This document shows positions 24,637-32,892 of a stretch of 64,000 nt of DNA, one piece after another. Under the pieces are notes generated by a model. The model searched no databases. It was not told the origin of the DNA and was given only the letters and a program-made list of their open reading frames with translations. The stretch is taken from the NCBI RefSeq assembly GCF_018118585.1, contig NZ_CP069421.1, positions 62,001 through 126,000 of the forward strand, written 5' to 3'. Position 1 is the stretch's first letter; each line of letters opens with the position of its first letter. Source of the stretch: Aristaeella lactis. GTDB lineage: Bacteria > Bacillota > Clostridia > Christensenellales > Aristaeellaceae. Made by a program: the position numbers and the translations under genes.

Positions 24637-24783
24637 TGGCAAATTGCGCATTCCGGGGTGATGAAGATCCCGGACACAATTCCATGAGATTCGACCGGAG
24701 AGCTGGCTGCGGAAGAACGCATTCCGTACCTGCTCTGTTCCGGCTGAGCGAGAAAGTATAAGACGAAAGGAGTCGGCACTGCA
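24637..24783 (+). promoter_or_regulatory. Long structured leader of rnfC
   Basis: About 150 untranslated bases. An imperfect long hairpin at 24695-24743 pairs CCGGAGAGC with GCTCTGTTCCGG around an inner CGGAA / TTCCG stem. No known riboswitch class is recognised. The ribosome site AAAGGAG is at 24766-24772. Confidence 0.35.
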
Positions 24784-26133
24784 GTGAAAAACACATTTCG
24801 CGGCGGCGTACATCCCGCAGGCCATAAGGACCTGAGCCGGGAAAGCCGTCTGCGTCTCTTCGATCCGAAGGGAGAGATGGTTTTCCCGCTTTCCATGCAC
24901 ATTGGAAAACCCGCGAAACCGGTGGTACAAAAGAATGATGAGGTAAAGGTGGGACAATTGCTCGCCGAAGCGGACGGCTTTGTTTCAGCACCGATTCATT
25001 CCAGCTGCTCGGGCAAGGTTAAGGCAATCGAAAAGCGCCGTGTGCTTGGCGGCGGAATGGCCGAATGCATTATCATTGACAATGACGGCCAGTTCACGCC
25101 CTATGCGGACTATACGCAGAAGATTGACGCGGCCAAGCTGTCCAACAGTGAAATCATCCAGCGGGTTCAGGCGGCAGGTATTGTCGGACTTGGCGGCGCG
25201 GGCTTCCCGACAGCGGTGAAACTTCAGCCCAAAGATCCTGACGCGATCGAGTATGTTATTGCCAACGGTGCGGAGTGCGAACCGTACCTGACCTGTAACG
25301 ACCAGCTGATGAGGATCCATTCCAATGAAATCGCGGAGGGACTGGAGCTGGTGCTCCGTCTGTTCCCGAACGCGGAGGGCGTGATCTGCATTGAGGACAA
25401 CAAGCCCGAAGCGATCGCGGCCATGAGCATCGCGGTTTCCGACAAACCCAGGATCAGCGTTAAGACCATGATCACCAAATATCCCCAGGGCGGTGAACGC
25501 AGCCTGATCCAGGCTGTGGCGGGTGTTGATTTCCCCACCAGCAAGCTGCCTGCGGACGTTGGCTGCGTGGTGCAGAACGTTGGTACGCTCTACGCGATCC
25601 AGCGGGCGGTGCTTTACGGAGAACCGCTGTTCAGCCAGTGCTTCACCATCACCGGCGAAGCCGTTGCCGAACCCGGTAACTATTTCGTCCGGGTGGGCAC
25701 CAGCTATGCCGAGCTGCTGGAAGCGGCCGGCGGAGTCAAGGAAGGCATGGAGATCCGGAAAGCGCTTTCCGGCGGACCCATGATGGGTATCGCCATCGGC
25801 TCCCTGAACATCCCGATCCAGAAGCAGAACAACGGCCTGACGCTGCTTGCCGAAGATCCGGTGGAAGCGGCGGAAGCCGTGATGACCAGCTGCCTGCGCT
25901 GCGGCCGGTGCACCACCGTCTGCCCGATGGGCCTGACGCCCCAGCTGATGGCGGACGCGGCGATCGCCGGAGACCTGGAACGGTATGAAAAGAAGCTGTA
26001 CGGCATGGACTGCATCCAGTGCGGCAGCTGCAGCTTTGCCTGCCCGGCCAAGCGCCCGCTGACGCCGACCTTCAAGCAGGCCAAAGCCGAGATCCTTGAG
26101 AAGAGAAAACGGGAAGGAGGCGCTAAGAAGTGA
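24784..26133 (+). CDS. rnfC: Electron transport complex subunit RnfC
   Basis: A 449-residue peripheral membrane subunit. The N-terminal barrel-sandwich domain (about 30-110) is followed by the NADH/FMN-binding SLBB-type region (VGLGGAGFPTAVKL, NGAECEPYLTCND, TKYPQGGERSLIQAV). The C-terminal part has two [4Fe-4S] motifs, CLRCGRCTTVCP and CIQCGSCSFACPAKRP (about 365-420). Role: electron exchange between NAD(H) and the rest of the Rnf complex. GTG start with AAAGGAG eleven bases upstream. First gene of the operon; its stop overlaps the next GTG start. Only two clusters and no long C-terminal repeats, as in other clostridial RnfC. Confidence 0.96.
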   Translation: MKNTFRGGVHPAGHKDLSRESRLRLFDPKGEMVFPLSMHIGKPAKPVVQKNDEVKVGQLLAEADGFVSAPIHSSCSGKVKAIEKRRVLGGGMAECIIIDNDGQFTPYADYTQKIDAAKLSNSEIIQRVQAAGIVGLGGAGFPTAVKLQPKDPDAIEYVIANGAECEPYLTCNDQLMRIHSNEIAEGLELVLRLFPNAEGVICIEDNKPEAIAAMSIAVSDKPRISVKTMITKYPQGGERSLIQAVAGVDFPTSKLPADVGCVVQNVGTLYAIQRAVLYGEPLFSQCFTITGEAVAEPGNYFVRVGTSYAELLEAAGGVKEGMEIRKALSGGPMMGIAIGSLNIPIQKQNNGLTLLAEDPVEAAEAVMTSCLRCGRCTTVCPMGLTPQLMADAAIAGDLERYEKKLYGMDCIQCGSCSFACPAKRPLTPTFKQAKAEILEKRKREGGAKK

Positions 26134-27686
26134 ATACGATGCTGAATCTTTCCGCGGCTCCTCACGCAAGGGATAAATGGACAACTCCCTTTATCATGCG
26201 GATGGTCACCCTGAGCCTGCTGCCTGCCACAATCGTCGGTATCCTGGTTTACGGCTGGAATGCCTTCGGGATTGTAGCGCTGGCAATCGTTTCCGCGGTG
26301 GCGTCTGAATGGCTTTTCTGCAAAGTATGTAAAAAACCGAGCACGATCTGGGACGGCAGCGCGGTGGTCACGGGACTGCTGCTTGCCCTGTCCCTGGGAC
26401 CGCAGACACCCCTGTATATCCCGGTGATCGGTTCCGTGTTCGCCATCGTGGTCTGCAAGGGCTGCTTCGGCGGACTGGGCAAGAACTTCATCAACCCCGC
26501 GCTGGCCGCGCGGTGCTTCCTGCTGATCTCCTTCGCCAACGCGATGGCGATCAAGCCGGTGGTGGACGCTGTAGCGACAGCGACACCGGTAGGCGCCATG
26601 AAAGCCGGTGAGGTTGTGGACATCACAAAGATGTTCCTGGGTACCGCGGACGGCGTTATCGGCAGCTCCATCCTGGCGCTGCTTGCCGGCGGTCTCCTGC
26701 TGTGGAGCATGGACATCATCCACGGCCAGATCTGCTTCTCTGTGCTGATCGGCTTCACCGTGTTCCTGGGCCTGTTCGGCGGCAAGGGATTTGATCCCGC
26801 CTACCTGCTGGCGCACCTGTGCGGCGGCGGTGTTGTGATGGGCGCCTTCTTCATGGCCACGGACTATGTGACCAGCCCCGTCAGCCGCCTGGGTCAGTTC
26901 ATCTACGGATGCCTGATCGGCGTGCTGGGAGGCCTGTTCCGCCTGAAGGGCAACACAGCCGACTCCTTCAGCTACGCGATCATCATCGGAAACGTATGTT
27001 CTCCGCTGATCGATACCTATATCGTCCAGAAGCCTTTCGCCTACCGGAAGATCGGCAAGACCCGGAAGACCAGCAAGGAACCCTTCCGGATCCCGAAGCC
27101 TGTGATCGCCCTGACCCTGATCGCTGCCCTGGCTGGCGTGGCGCTCAGCGGCGTGTATTCCATGACGAAAGACACCATCGAAGAACAGAAAGCGATGGCG
27201 GAACGCGCTTCCTATAATGAAGTGTGTCCCGGAACGGATAAGTTCGAAACTTCCGAAGCCGCAAAGGCGAAACTGGAAGAACTGGCCGGCGGAAACTGGG
27301 GCACGGAATACGGCTCCACCCGCATCAATGAGGCCTTTGTCGGCAAAGACGCTGACGGCAACGTGACGGGCTACGCCCTGAGCGTTTCCTCCAAGGGCTT
27401 CGGCGGCGACGTGACCATGGCCCTCGGCCTGACGCCGGACGGCAAGGTCAACAAGATCTCCTTTACGGAGCTGAACGAAACCGCCGGCCTGGGTATGCGG
27501 GCGGACGAGGATTCCTTCAAGGATCAGTTCCCCGGCAAGAGCGGCAGCGTGGCCCTGGTCAAGGGCGCCGCGGGGGAGAATGAGATCAGCGCCATCACCG
27601 GCGCCACCGTGACCTCCACCGCGGTTACCAACGCCCTGAATGCCGGTCTGAACTTCTATGAGACTGTGCTGAAAGGAGGCAACTAA
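26130..27686 (+). CDS. rnfD: RnfD-RnfG fusion protein
   Basis: A 518-residue natural fusion. Residues 1 to about 320 are RnfD: about nine TM helices, WDGSAVVTGLLLALSLGP, FGGLGKNFINPALAARCFL and FFMATDYVTSP. Residues about 330-518 are RnfG: one TM helix (ALTLIAALAGVALSGVYSM) and an outside FMN domain with GFGGDVTMALGL, NETAGLGMRAD and the flavinylation motif ITGATVTS. Normally these are two genes (order C-D-G-E-A-B); here the G slot is filled by the fusion and no separate rnfG exists. Thr in TGAT should carry covalent FMN, attached by an ApbE-type enzyme that is not in this window. GTG start overlapping rnfC. Confidence 0.95.
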   Translation: MNTMLNLSAAPHARDKWTTPFIMRMVTLSLLPATIVGILVYGWNAFGIVALAIVSAVASEWLFCKVCKKPSTIWDGSAVVTGLLLALSLGPQTPLYIPVIGSVFAIVVCKGCFGGLGKNFINPALAARCFLLISFANAMAIKPVVDAVATATPVGAMKAGEVVDITKMFLGTADGVIGSSILALLAGGLLLWSMDIIHGQICFSVLIGFTVFLGLFGGKGFDPAYLLAHLCGGGVVMGAFFMATDYVTSPVSRLGQFIYGCLIGVLGGLFRLKGNTADSFSYAIIIGNVCSPLIDTYIVQKPFAYRKIGKTRKTSKEPFRIPKPVIALTLIAALAGVALSGVYSMTKDTIEEQKAMAERASYNEVCPGTDKFETSEAAKAKLEELAGGNWGTEYGSTRINEAFVGKDADGNVTGYALSVSSKGFGGDVTMALGLTPDGKVNKISFTELNETAGLGMRADEDSFKDQFPGKSGSVALVKGAAGENEISAITGATVTSTAVTNALNAGLNFYETVLKGGN

Positions 27687-27687
27687 G

Positions 27688-28398
27688 ATGAAAAAGTATA
27701 TCGAACGCCTCTGGAACGGCCTGGTTAAGGAAAACCCGGTACTGGTGCTGATGCTGGGCATGTGTCCCGCCCTGGCGGTCTCCACCCAGGCATCCAACGG
27801 TATCGGCATGGGCCTGAGCACACTTGCCGTGCTGGTGCTGAGCAACTTTGTGATCAGCTGCCTGCGCAAGGTCATCCCGGACCAGATCCGGCTTCCTGCC
27901 TACATCGTGATCGTTGCCAGCCTGGTGACGGTGACGGAACTGCTGATTGAAGCCTACCTTCCCAGCCTTTATGAGGCGCTGGGCATTTATATCCCCCTGA
28001 TCGTTGTGAACTGCATCATCCTGGGCCGCGCGGAAGCCTATGCCAACAAGCATACTCCGCTGCTGTCCGTGATGGACGGTATCGGCATGGGCCTGGGCTT
28101 CACGATTGCCCTGACCCTGGCGGGTATGATCCGTGAGCTTCTGGGCGCCGGATCTGTCTTCGGACTCCGCCTGCTGCCGGAAGGCTTCGGAATGACCATC
28201 TTCATCCAGCCTCCGGGAGCCTTCCTGGTCTTTGCGCTGATCATCGCCGTGATGAATGCCATCGGCATCAAGACGCGCCAGCGCAAGCTGGTTGAGAGCG
28301 GCTGCGACGGTAACTGCTCCCTGTGCAGCGCTGCCTGCGAAACCCGGGATACCGAACCGGAAGCCAAAGCTGAAGAGAAGGGAGGCGCGGACGCATGA
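27688..28398 (+). CDS. rnfE: Electron transport complex subunit RnfE with cysteine-rich tail
   Basis: A 236-residue membrane subunit with six TM helices (RnfE/NqrD family): ENPVLVLMLGMCPALAVSTQ, VVNCIILGRAEAYA and the GFGMTIFIQPPGAF block. Beyond the usual end it has a cytoplasmic or periplasmic tail of about 35 residues with four cysteines (SGCDGNCSLCSAACE, about 209-223) and then acidic residues. The spacing C-x3-C-x2-C-x3-C could bind metal, though this is not a standard ferredoxin pattern. Rnf pumps Na+ or H+ while moving electrons between ferredoxin and NAD+. The stop overlaps the rnfA start (ATGA). Confidence 0.95.
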   Translation: MKKYIERLWNGLVKENPVLVLMLGMCPALAVSTQASNGIGMGLSTLAVLVLSNFVISCLRKVIPDQIRLPAYIVIVASLVTVTELLIEAYLPSLYEALGIYIPLIVVNCIILGRAEAYANKHTPLLSVMDGIGMGLGFTIALTLAGMIRELLGAGSVFGLRLLPEGFGMTIFIQPPGAFLVFALIIAVMNAIGIKTRQRKLVESGCDGNCSLCSAACETRDTEPEAKAEEKGGADA

Positions 28399-28979
28399 AC
28401 AACACGAGCCTGATTATGATCATCGTGACCAGCGCGCTGGTACACAACGTCGTGCTGAACCAGTTCCTGGGCATCTGCTCTTTCCTGGGCGTCAGCAAAC
28501 AGATGAAAGCCTCCATCAGCCTGGGCGGCGCTGTGATCTTCGTTATCACCATCGCCTCCGCTGTGGCAAGCCTGCTGTATGACTACGTTCTCAAGCCCCT
28601 GGGCATGGACTTCATGAAGACGATCATCTTCATCCTGGTCATCGCTGCCCTGGTGCAGATCGTGGAAATGTTCCTGAAGAAAAAGTCCCCTGCGGTCTAC
28701 AAGGCCCTGGGTATCTATCTTCCCCTGATCACCACCAACTGCGCGGTGCTGGGTGTTGCCCTGACCAACGTGCAGGACGGTTACAATTTCATCCAGTGTG
28801 TGACGAGCGGCTTCGGCACCGCGGTGGGCTATACCATCGCTATTGTGCTGCTGGCGGGCATCCGTTCCCGGATCAACGAGAAGGATCTGCCCCGTCCGCT
28901 GCGCGGCGCGCCTATTGTCATGATCGCCGCGGCGCTGATGTCCATCGCGTTTATGGGCTTCGGCGGCCTGGTACTGTGA
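28395..28979 (+). CDS. rnfA: Electron transport complex subunit RnfA
   Basis: A 194-residue membrane protein with six TM helices, the standard length. Family blocks: HNVVLNQFLGICSFLGVS, PLITTNCAVLGVAL and GFGTAVGYTIAIVLLAGIR. RnfA and RnfE are inverted-topology homologues that hold an intramembrane iron-sulfur centre between them: one conserved Cys in GICSFLG and one in TNCAVLG are visible here. Start ATG overlaps the rnfE stop. Confidence 0.96.
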   Translation: MNNTSLIMIIVTSALVHNVVLNQFLGICSFLGVSKQMKASISLGGAVIFVITIASAVASLLYDYVLKPLGMDFMKTIIFILVIAALVQIVEMFLKKKSPAVYKALGIYLPLITTNCAVLGVALTNVQDGYNFIQCVTSGFGTAVGYTIAIVLLAGIRSRINEKDLPRPLRGAPIVMIAAALMSIAFMGFGGLVL

Positions 28980-28995
28980 GAGGAGGGGCGGACAG

Positions 28996-29790
28996 ATGAA
29001 TATTATCCTGATCACGACCCTGGTTATCGCGGTTATCGGCGTATGCGTCGGTGCGGGCCTTGTATTCACAGGCAAGAAGTTCGCTGTTGAAGTGGATGAG
29101 CGTGAAGTGGCTGTGCGTGAAAAGCTGCCCGGCAACAACTGCGGTGCCTGCGGCTTTGCCGGCTGTGACGCGCTGGCTGCTGCCATCGCCAAAGGCGAGG
29201 CTCCTGTCAATGCCTGCCCCGTGGGCGGTGCTCCTGTTGCCCAGGAGATCGGTGACATCATGGGTACTTCCGCCGGTGCCATGGAACGGAAAGTCGCGTT
29301 TGTGGCCTGCAAAGGCACCTGCAACGTGACGAAGAACCAGGGCAACTATGTGGGCATCAAGGACTGCCGGACCGCTGTGCTTTCCGGCATGAATATCACG
29401 GAGTGCACTTACGGGTGCCTGGGTTTCGGCTCCTGTGCCGAGGTGTGCCCGGAACAGGCGATCACGATTCAGAACGGTGTTGCCGTTGTAAACCGGAACC
29501 GCTGCGTCAGCTGCGGCCTGTGCGCCAAGACCTGCCCGAGGGGTCTGATCTCCCTGGTTCCGGAAAGCCGGATCATCCGGGTGCAGTGTTCCAACAAGGA
29601 CAAGGGACCTGTTGTCCGGAAGATGTGCACCGCAGGCTGCATCGGCTGCGGTCTGTGCGTAAAGCAGTGCGAGTTTGAAGCCATCGAGTTTGACGGCTCC
29701 CTGGCCCGGATCAATCCGGATAAGTGTACCCTGTGCGGCAAGTGCGCTGAGAAGTGCCCTGCCAAAGTAATCATGACCACTCCGAATTGA
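28996..29790 (+). CDS. rnfB: Electron transport complex subunit RnfB
   Basis: A 264-residue iron-sulfur subunit. One N-terminal TM helix, then the Fe-S domain NNCGACGFAGCDALA ending in NACPVGG, a central cysteine-rich region (CKGTCN, CTYGCLGFGSCAEVCP) and two or more ferredoxin-like clusters (CVSCGLCAKTCP, CIGCGLCVKQC, CTLCGKCAEKCP). It is the entry point for reduced ferredoxin. ATG 28996 follows GAGGAGGGG. The next gene starts 13 bases after the stop, with GGAGGG in between, so transcription should continue into the flavin/heme protein. Confidence 0.96.
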   Translation: MNIILITTLVIAVIGVCVGAGLVFTGKKFAVEVDEREVAVREKLPGNNCGACGFAGCDALAAAIAKGEAPVNACPVGGAPVAQEIGDIMGTSAGAMERKVAFVACKGTCNVTKNQGNYVGIKDCRTAVLSGMNITECTYGCLGFGSCAEVCPEQAITIQNGVAVVNRNRCVSCGLCAKTCPRGLISLVPESRIIRVQCSNKDKGPVVRKMCTAGCIGCGLCVKQCEFEAIEFDGSLARINPDKCTLCGKCAEKCPAKVIMTTPN

Positions 29791-29803
29791 TGGAGGGAAG
29801 AAA

Positions 29804-32800
29804 ATGGACTATTTTGCTAAGAAACAATGGATCCGGATCGCGGTCTGCGCCGTACTGGTGGGGGCAATTGTCCTGGGTATGACCGGCGTGTTCAGCGGAA
29901 CCGGTTCACTGAAATATGATCCGTCCGCAAAGAATCTGCCTGCCGGCGCTTCCGAAGCGGAAGTGACGGAGCAGGGCTTCGGCGGCGACGTGACGGCTCA
30001 TGTTGTGCTGAACGGGAATACGGTCCAGGAACTGACCATTGATACGCCGAACGAAACCGAAGGCCTGGGCAAACGGGCATCTGACGCGGAATTTACCGAG
30101 CAGTTTATCGGCAAGGAAGGCCCCTTCACCTTCGGTGAAAACGGAATTGAAGCGCTGTCCGGCGCGACAGTGACCTCCACTGCTGCCCTGAAGGCGATCA
30201 ACAAGGCGATCACGGGCGAGGACGCGGCGGAAGAACCCGCGCCTGAAGCCACGGAAGAACCTGCGGCTGAAACCGCTGCCGAACCTGCCGTGGATGACAG
30301 TGCCATCACTGCCGCCGAACAGGGCTTCGGCGGAGACGTGACGGTGCATGTGACCCTGGACGGAGAAAACAGAATCCAGGCGCTGACCATTGACACGCCG
30401 AACGAAACCGCGGGCCTGGGCCAGCGGGCATCCGAAGCGGCGTTTACCGAGCAGTTTATCGGCAAGAGCGGCCCTTTCACCTATGGTGAAGACGGGATTG
30501 ACGCCCTGGCCGGCGCGACAGTGACCTCCAACGCTGTGCTGAAGGCCATCAACAGCGCTGTGCCCGCCGCGGAAAAAGCGGAAGAACCCGCGGCTGAAGC
30601 CACGGAGGAACCTGCGGCTGAACCCGCCGCTGAGCCTGCCGCGGATGACAATGCCATCACTGCTGCTGAACAGGGCTTCGGCGGAGACGTGACAGTGCAT
30701 GTGACCCTCGACGGAGAAAACAGGATCCAGGCGCTGACCATTGACACGCCGAACGAAACCGCGGGCCTGGGTCAGCGGGCTTCCGAAACGGCGTTTACTG
30801 ACCAGTTTATCGGAAAGAGCGGCCCCTTCACCTACGGCGAAAACGGGATTGACGCCCTGGCCGGCGCAACGGTGACCTCCAACGCTGTGCTGAAGGCGAT
30901 CAACAGCGTTGTGCCTGCCGGTGAACAGAAGGAAGAAGCCGCCGCAACAGAGGAACCTGCTCCGGAAGCAACAGCGGAACCCGCTGCGGAAGAGACGGAA
31001 GCGCCCGCAGAGAAGGCTGAAACAAATAAGGAAGCCGCTTCTGACGGACAGGCCTACGGCGTTTACCGCGTGACAAAAGAAAACACCTTCAGCAAGGTGA
31101 CAGTCACTGCTTCCGCGAAGAACGGAACCCTGACCGATGTGAAGATCACTTCCGAAGGAGAAGAAGGCAAAGACCTGCTGACGGACGCGATCCGCGAAGA
31201 ATGGGCCAAGGCCATCCTGGAAAGCGGCAGCGCCGCACCGGATGCCATTACCGGCGCCACACTGAAATTCTCCGCCGGTTCCGTGCAGGAAGCTATGGAA
31301 GAGATCCTGGCCCGGATGAACGGGGAAGCCGCTGCAGCTCCCTCGGAGGAGCCCGCGGCCGAAGAACCTGCCGCGGAAAAGACGTCCGGAAACGGAAACG
31401 ATATTCTGTCAGCGATCGCTGTCTCCATGGGAAAAGAAAAGGATAACAGCTATGTGACTGACTATCTGGAGCAGGATCCTTATCTGGTCAATATTTATGA
31501 AGGATACGGCTTTGCCAAGGATTACGGCAGCGCCAGGGGTCATGCCTATACACTGGAAGACGTGCAGAAAACCCAGCGGCCGCATGCAAAGGCTAACTGC
31601 CTGACCTGCAAGACGCCGGATATGCATAAGCTGATTGCAGAACAGGGTGTGAGCGTTTATTCCATGCCTTTTGATGAAATGATGGCGCAGACGACCAATG
31701 CCATCAGCTGCTATACCTGCCACGGAGCAGATGATGGGAACGACGGAAAGATGGTTGTGACCCATCAGTACGTGAATGAAGCGTTGGGTGAAAACGTCAG
31801 CGAGATCAAGGCGGCTTCCCTGTCCTGCGGCCAGTGCCATATTGAGTACTATTTCACGCCGGAAGACAGCGAAGCCATGATGCCGTATCACAGCAAGGCT
31901 GAGATGACTCCCGAAGCGATCCTGGCATACTACGATGCGCTGGGCTTCTATGACTGGGAACAGCCTGGCACCGGAACAAAGATGCTCAAGGCGCAGCATC
32001 CGGAACTGGAGACCTGGGCTTACGGCAAGCATGCGGCTATGCTGAGCTGCGCGGACTGCCATATGCCGGTTGAAACAACGGAAAGCGGCGCCCAGTATCA
32101 TGATCACCACCTGGTCAGTCCGCTGGAAAACGAAACCCTGCTGGCAAAATGCGCTTCCTGTCACGGAAGTGCGGACAACACGACCGCACTGGTGAAGGGA
32201 ATCCAGGAAAAAGTGACAGCCAGGGAAACAGATGTGGGAAACAAGCTGTCTGAACTGAAGGATGAACTGACAGCGGCAGTTACTGCCGGCGCAATGAGCG
32301 AGGAAGAACTGGACGCGGTGCGGAAACTGCATCGGGAAGCCCAGTGGTTCTTCGATTTCTGCTATGTGGAGAATTCGGAAGGTGCTCATAATTCCGCACT
32401 GGCATATAACTGCCTGGATACTTCGGAATCCAAAATCAACGAAGCAAAGGGACTGCTTGCTTCTGCCGGCAAATCCGATGTAACCGGATCTGCTCCTGCT
32501 GCGGCGGAAGAGGAGACTCCGAAAAAACCGCCGCTTTATGCAGGCTACCGGGCTGAAAAGGAGAATGCCTTCAGCAAGGTGACGGTCATCGCGTACGCGA
32601 AGAACGGAACCCTGACCGACGTGAAGATCACTTCCGAAGGAGAAGAGGGCAAAGACCTGCTGACGGACACGATCCGCGATGAATGGGCCAAAGCCATCCT
32701 GGAAAGCGGCAGCGCCGCTCCGGATGCCGTTACCGGCGCTACGCTGACATTCTCCGCCGGCTCAGTTCAGGAGGCCATGACAGAAATTCTTGACAAAATA

Positions 32801-32812
32801 AACGGGAAATGA
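29804..32812 (+). CDS. nrfA: Membrane-anchored multi-FMN / NrfA pentaheme fusion (predicted ammonia-forming nitrite reductase)
   Basis: A 1002-residue protein. One N-terminal TM anchor (about 10-30). Three tandem RnfG-like FMN domains follow, with predicted flavinylated Thr122 (SGATVTS), Thr239 and Thr356 (AGATVTS), separated by Pro/Ala/Glu linkers. A different FMN domain has Thr486 (TGATLKF). A NrfA domain (about 540-890) has five heme motifs: CLTCK (Cys599-Lys603, catalytic heme), CYTCH 636, CGQCH 675, CADCH 749, CASCH 783. Other NrfA residues are present: EQDPYLVN, Arg578 in RGHA, QCHIEYYF, and KAQHP with His732. A fifth FMN domain has Thr980. It follows rnfB by 13 bases and precedes ResB/CcsA. 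No NrfH is present. Nitrite is the likely acceptor; hydroxylamine or sulfite are possible. Confidence 0.93.
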   Translation: MDYFAKKQWIRIAVCAVLVGAIVLGMTGVFSGTGSLKYDPSAKNLPAGASEAEVTEQGFGGDVTAHVVLNGNTVQELTIDTPNETEGLGKRASDAEFTEQFIGKEGPFTFGENGIEALSGATVTSTAALKAINKAITGEDAAEEPAPEATEEPAAETAAEPAVDDSAITAAEQGFGGDVTVHVTLDGENRIQALTIDTPNETAGLGQRASEAAFTEQFIGKSGPFTYGEDGIDALAGATVTSNAVLKAINSAVPAAEKAEEPAAEATEEPAAEPAAEPAADDNAITAAEQGFGGDVTVHVTLDGENRIQALTIDTPNETAGLGQRASETAFTDQFIGKSGPFTYGENGIDALAGATVTSNAVLKAINSVVPAGEQKEEAAATEEPAPEATAEPAAEETEAPAEKAETNKEAASDGQAYGVYRVTKENTFSKVTVTASAKNGTLTDVKITSEGEEGKDLLTDAIREEWAKAILESGSAAPDAITGATLKFSAGSVQEAMEEILARMNGEAAAAPSEEPAAEEPAAEKTSGNGNDILSAIAVSMGKEKDNSYVTDYLEQDPYLVNIYEGYGFAKDYGSARGHAYTLEDVQKTQRPHAKANCLTCKTPDMHKLIAEQGVSVYSMPFDEMMAQTTNAISCYTCHGADDGNDGKMVVTHQYVNEALGENVSEIKAASLSCGQCHIEYYFTPEDSEAMMPYHSKAEMTPEAILAYYDALGFYDWEQPGTGTKMLKAQHPELETWAYGKHAAMLSCADCHMPVETTESGAQYHDHHLVSPLENETLLAKCASCHGSADNTTALVKGIQEKVTARETDVGNKLSELKDELTAAVTAGAMSEEELDAVRKLHREAQWFFDFCYVENSEGAHNSALAYNCLDTSESKINEAKGLLASAGKSDVTGSAPAAAEEETPKKPPLYAGYRAEKENAFSKVTVIAYAKNGTLTDVKITSEGEEGKDLLTDTIRDEWAKAILESGSAAPDAVTGATLTFSAGSVQEAMTEILDKINGK
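29953..31005 (+). repeat. Three tandem repeats coding RnfG-like FMN domains
   Basis: Units at about 29953-30303, 30304-30654 and 30655-31005. Units 2 and 3 have an exact 351-base period (117 codons) and are nearly identical. Unit 1 lacks one codon between its GFGG motif and its flavinylation site. The pattern points to recent tandem duplication. Confidence 0.85.
31071..31311 (+). repeat. FMN-domain repeat, copy before the heme domain
   Basis: Nearly identical to 32553-32793, with a constant offset of 1482 bases (494 codons) and no indel seen between the shared CCTTCAGCAAGGTGAC and TGAT codons. Confidence 0.8.
32553..32793 (+). repeat. FMN-domain repeat, copy after the heme domain
   Basis: Second copy of the 31071-31311 unit, at the C-terminal end of the same gene. 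The two copies bracket the NrfA domain, so a single duplication placed one on each side. Confidence 0.8.
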
Positions 32813-32837
32813 TATCCAGATATGGGTGAATCATTAC

Positions 32838-32870
32838 GGAGACCGCGGACGGAATGCATCTGCGGTCTCC
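32838..32870 (+). other. Hairpin without T-run between nrfA and resB
   Basis: GGAGACCGC pairs with GCGGTCTCC around a loop of about 15 bases. There is no T-run, so it is not a classic terminator. It could protect the upstream transcript end or set a lower level of resB. Confidence 0.5.
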
Positions 32871-32892
32871 CTTGTATATGGGATCGTTTAAA

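Noticed and set aside
25704-27875. A 723-residue minus-strand frame opposite rnfC and rnfDG
   Set aside because: It is antisense to well-supported Rnf genes, has low-complexity His/Gln/Gly-rich composition and no recognisable domain.
24784-29790. Na+-translocating NADH:quinone oxidoreductase (Nqr) instead of Rnf
   Set aside because: RnfB and RnfC with multiple ferredoxin motifs are present, and NqrA and NqrF are absent.
29953-31005. Possible CRISPR array or satellite suggested by the regular 351-base period
   Set aside because: The repeats are in frame and encode FMN-binding domains; there are no short spacers.
31410-32480. Octaheme nitrite/hydroxylamine-type or unrelated multiheme cytochrome
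   Set aside because: Exactly five heme motifs with CxxCK first and the NrfA-specific EQDPxLV, RGHA, QCHxEYYF and KAQHP blocks.
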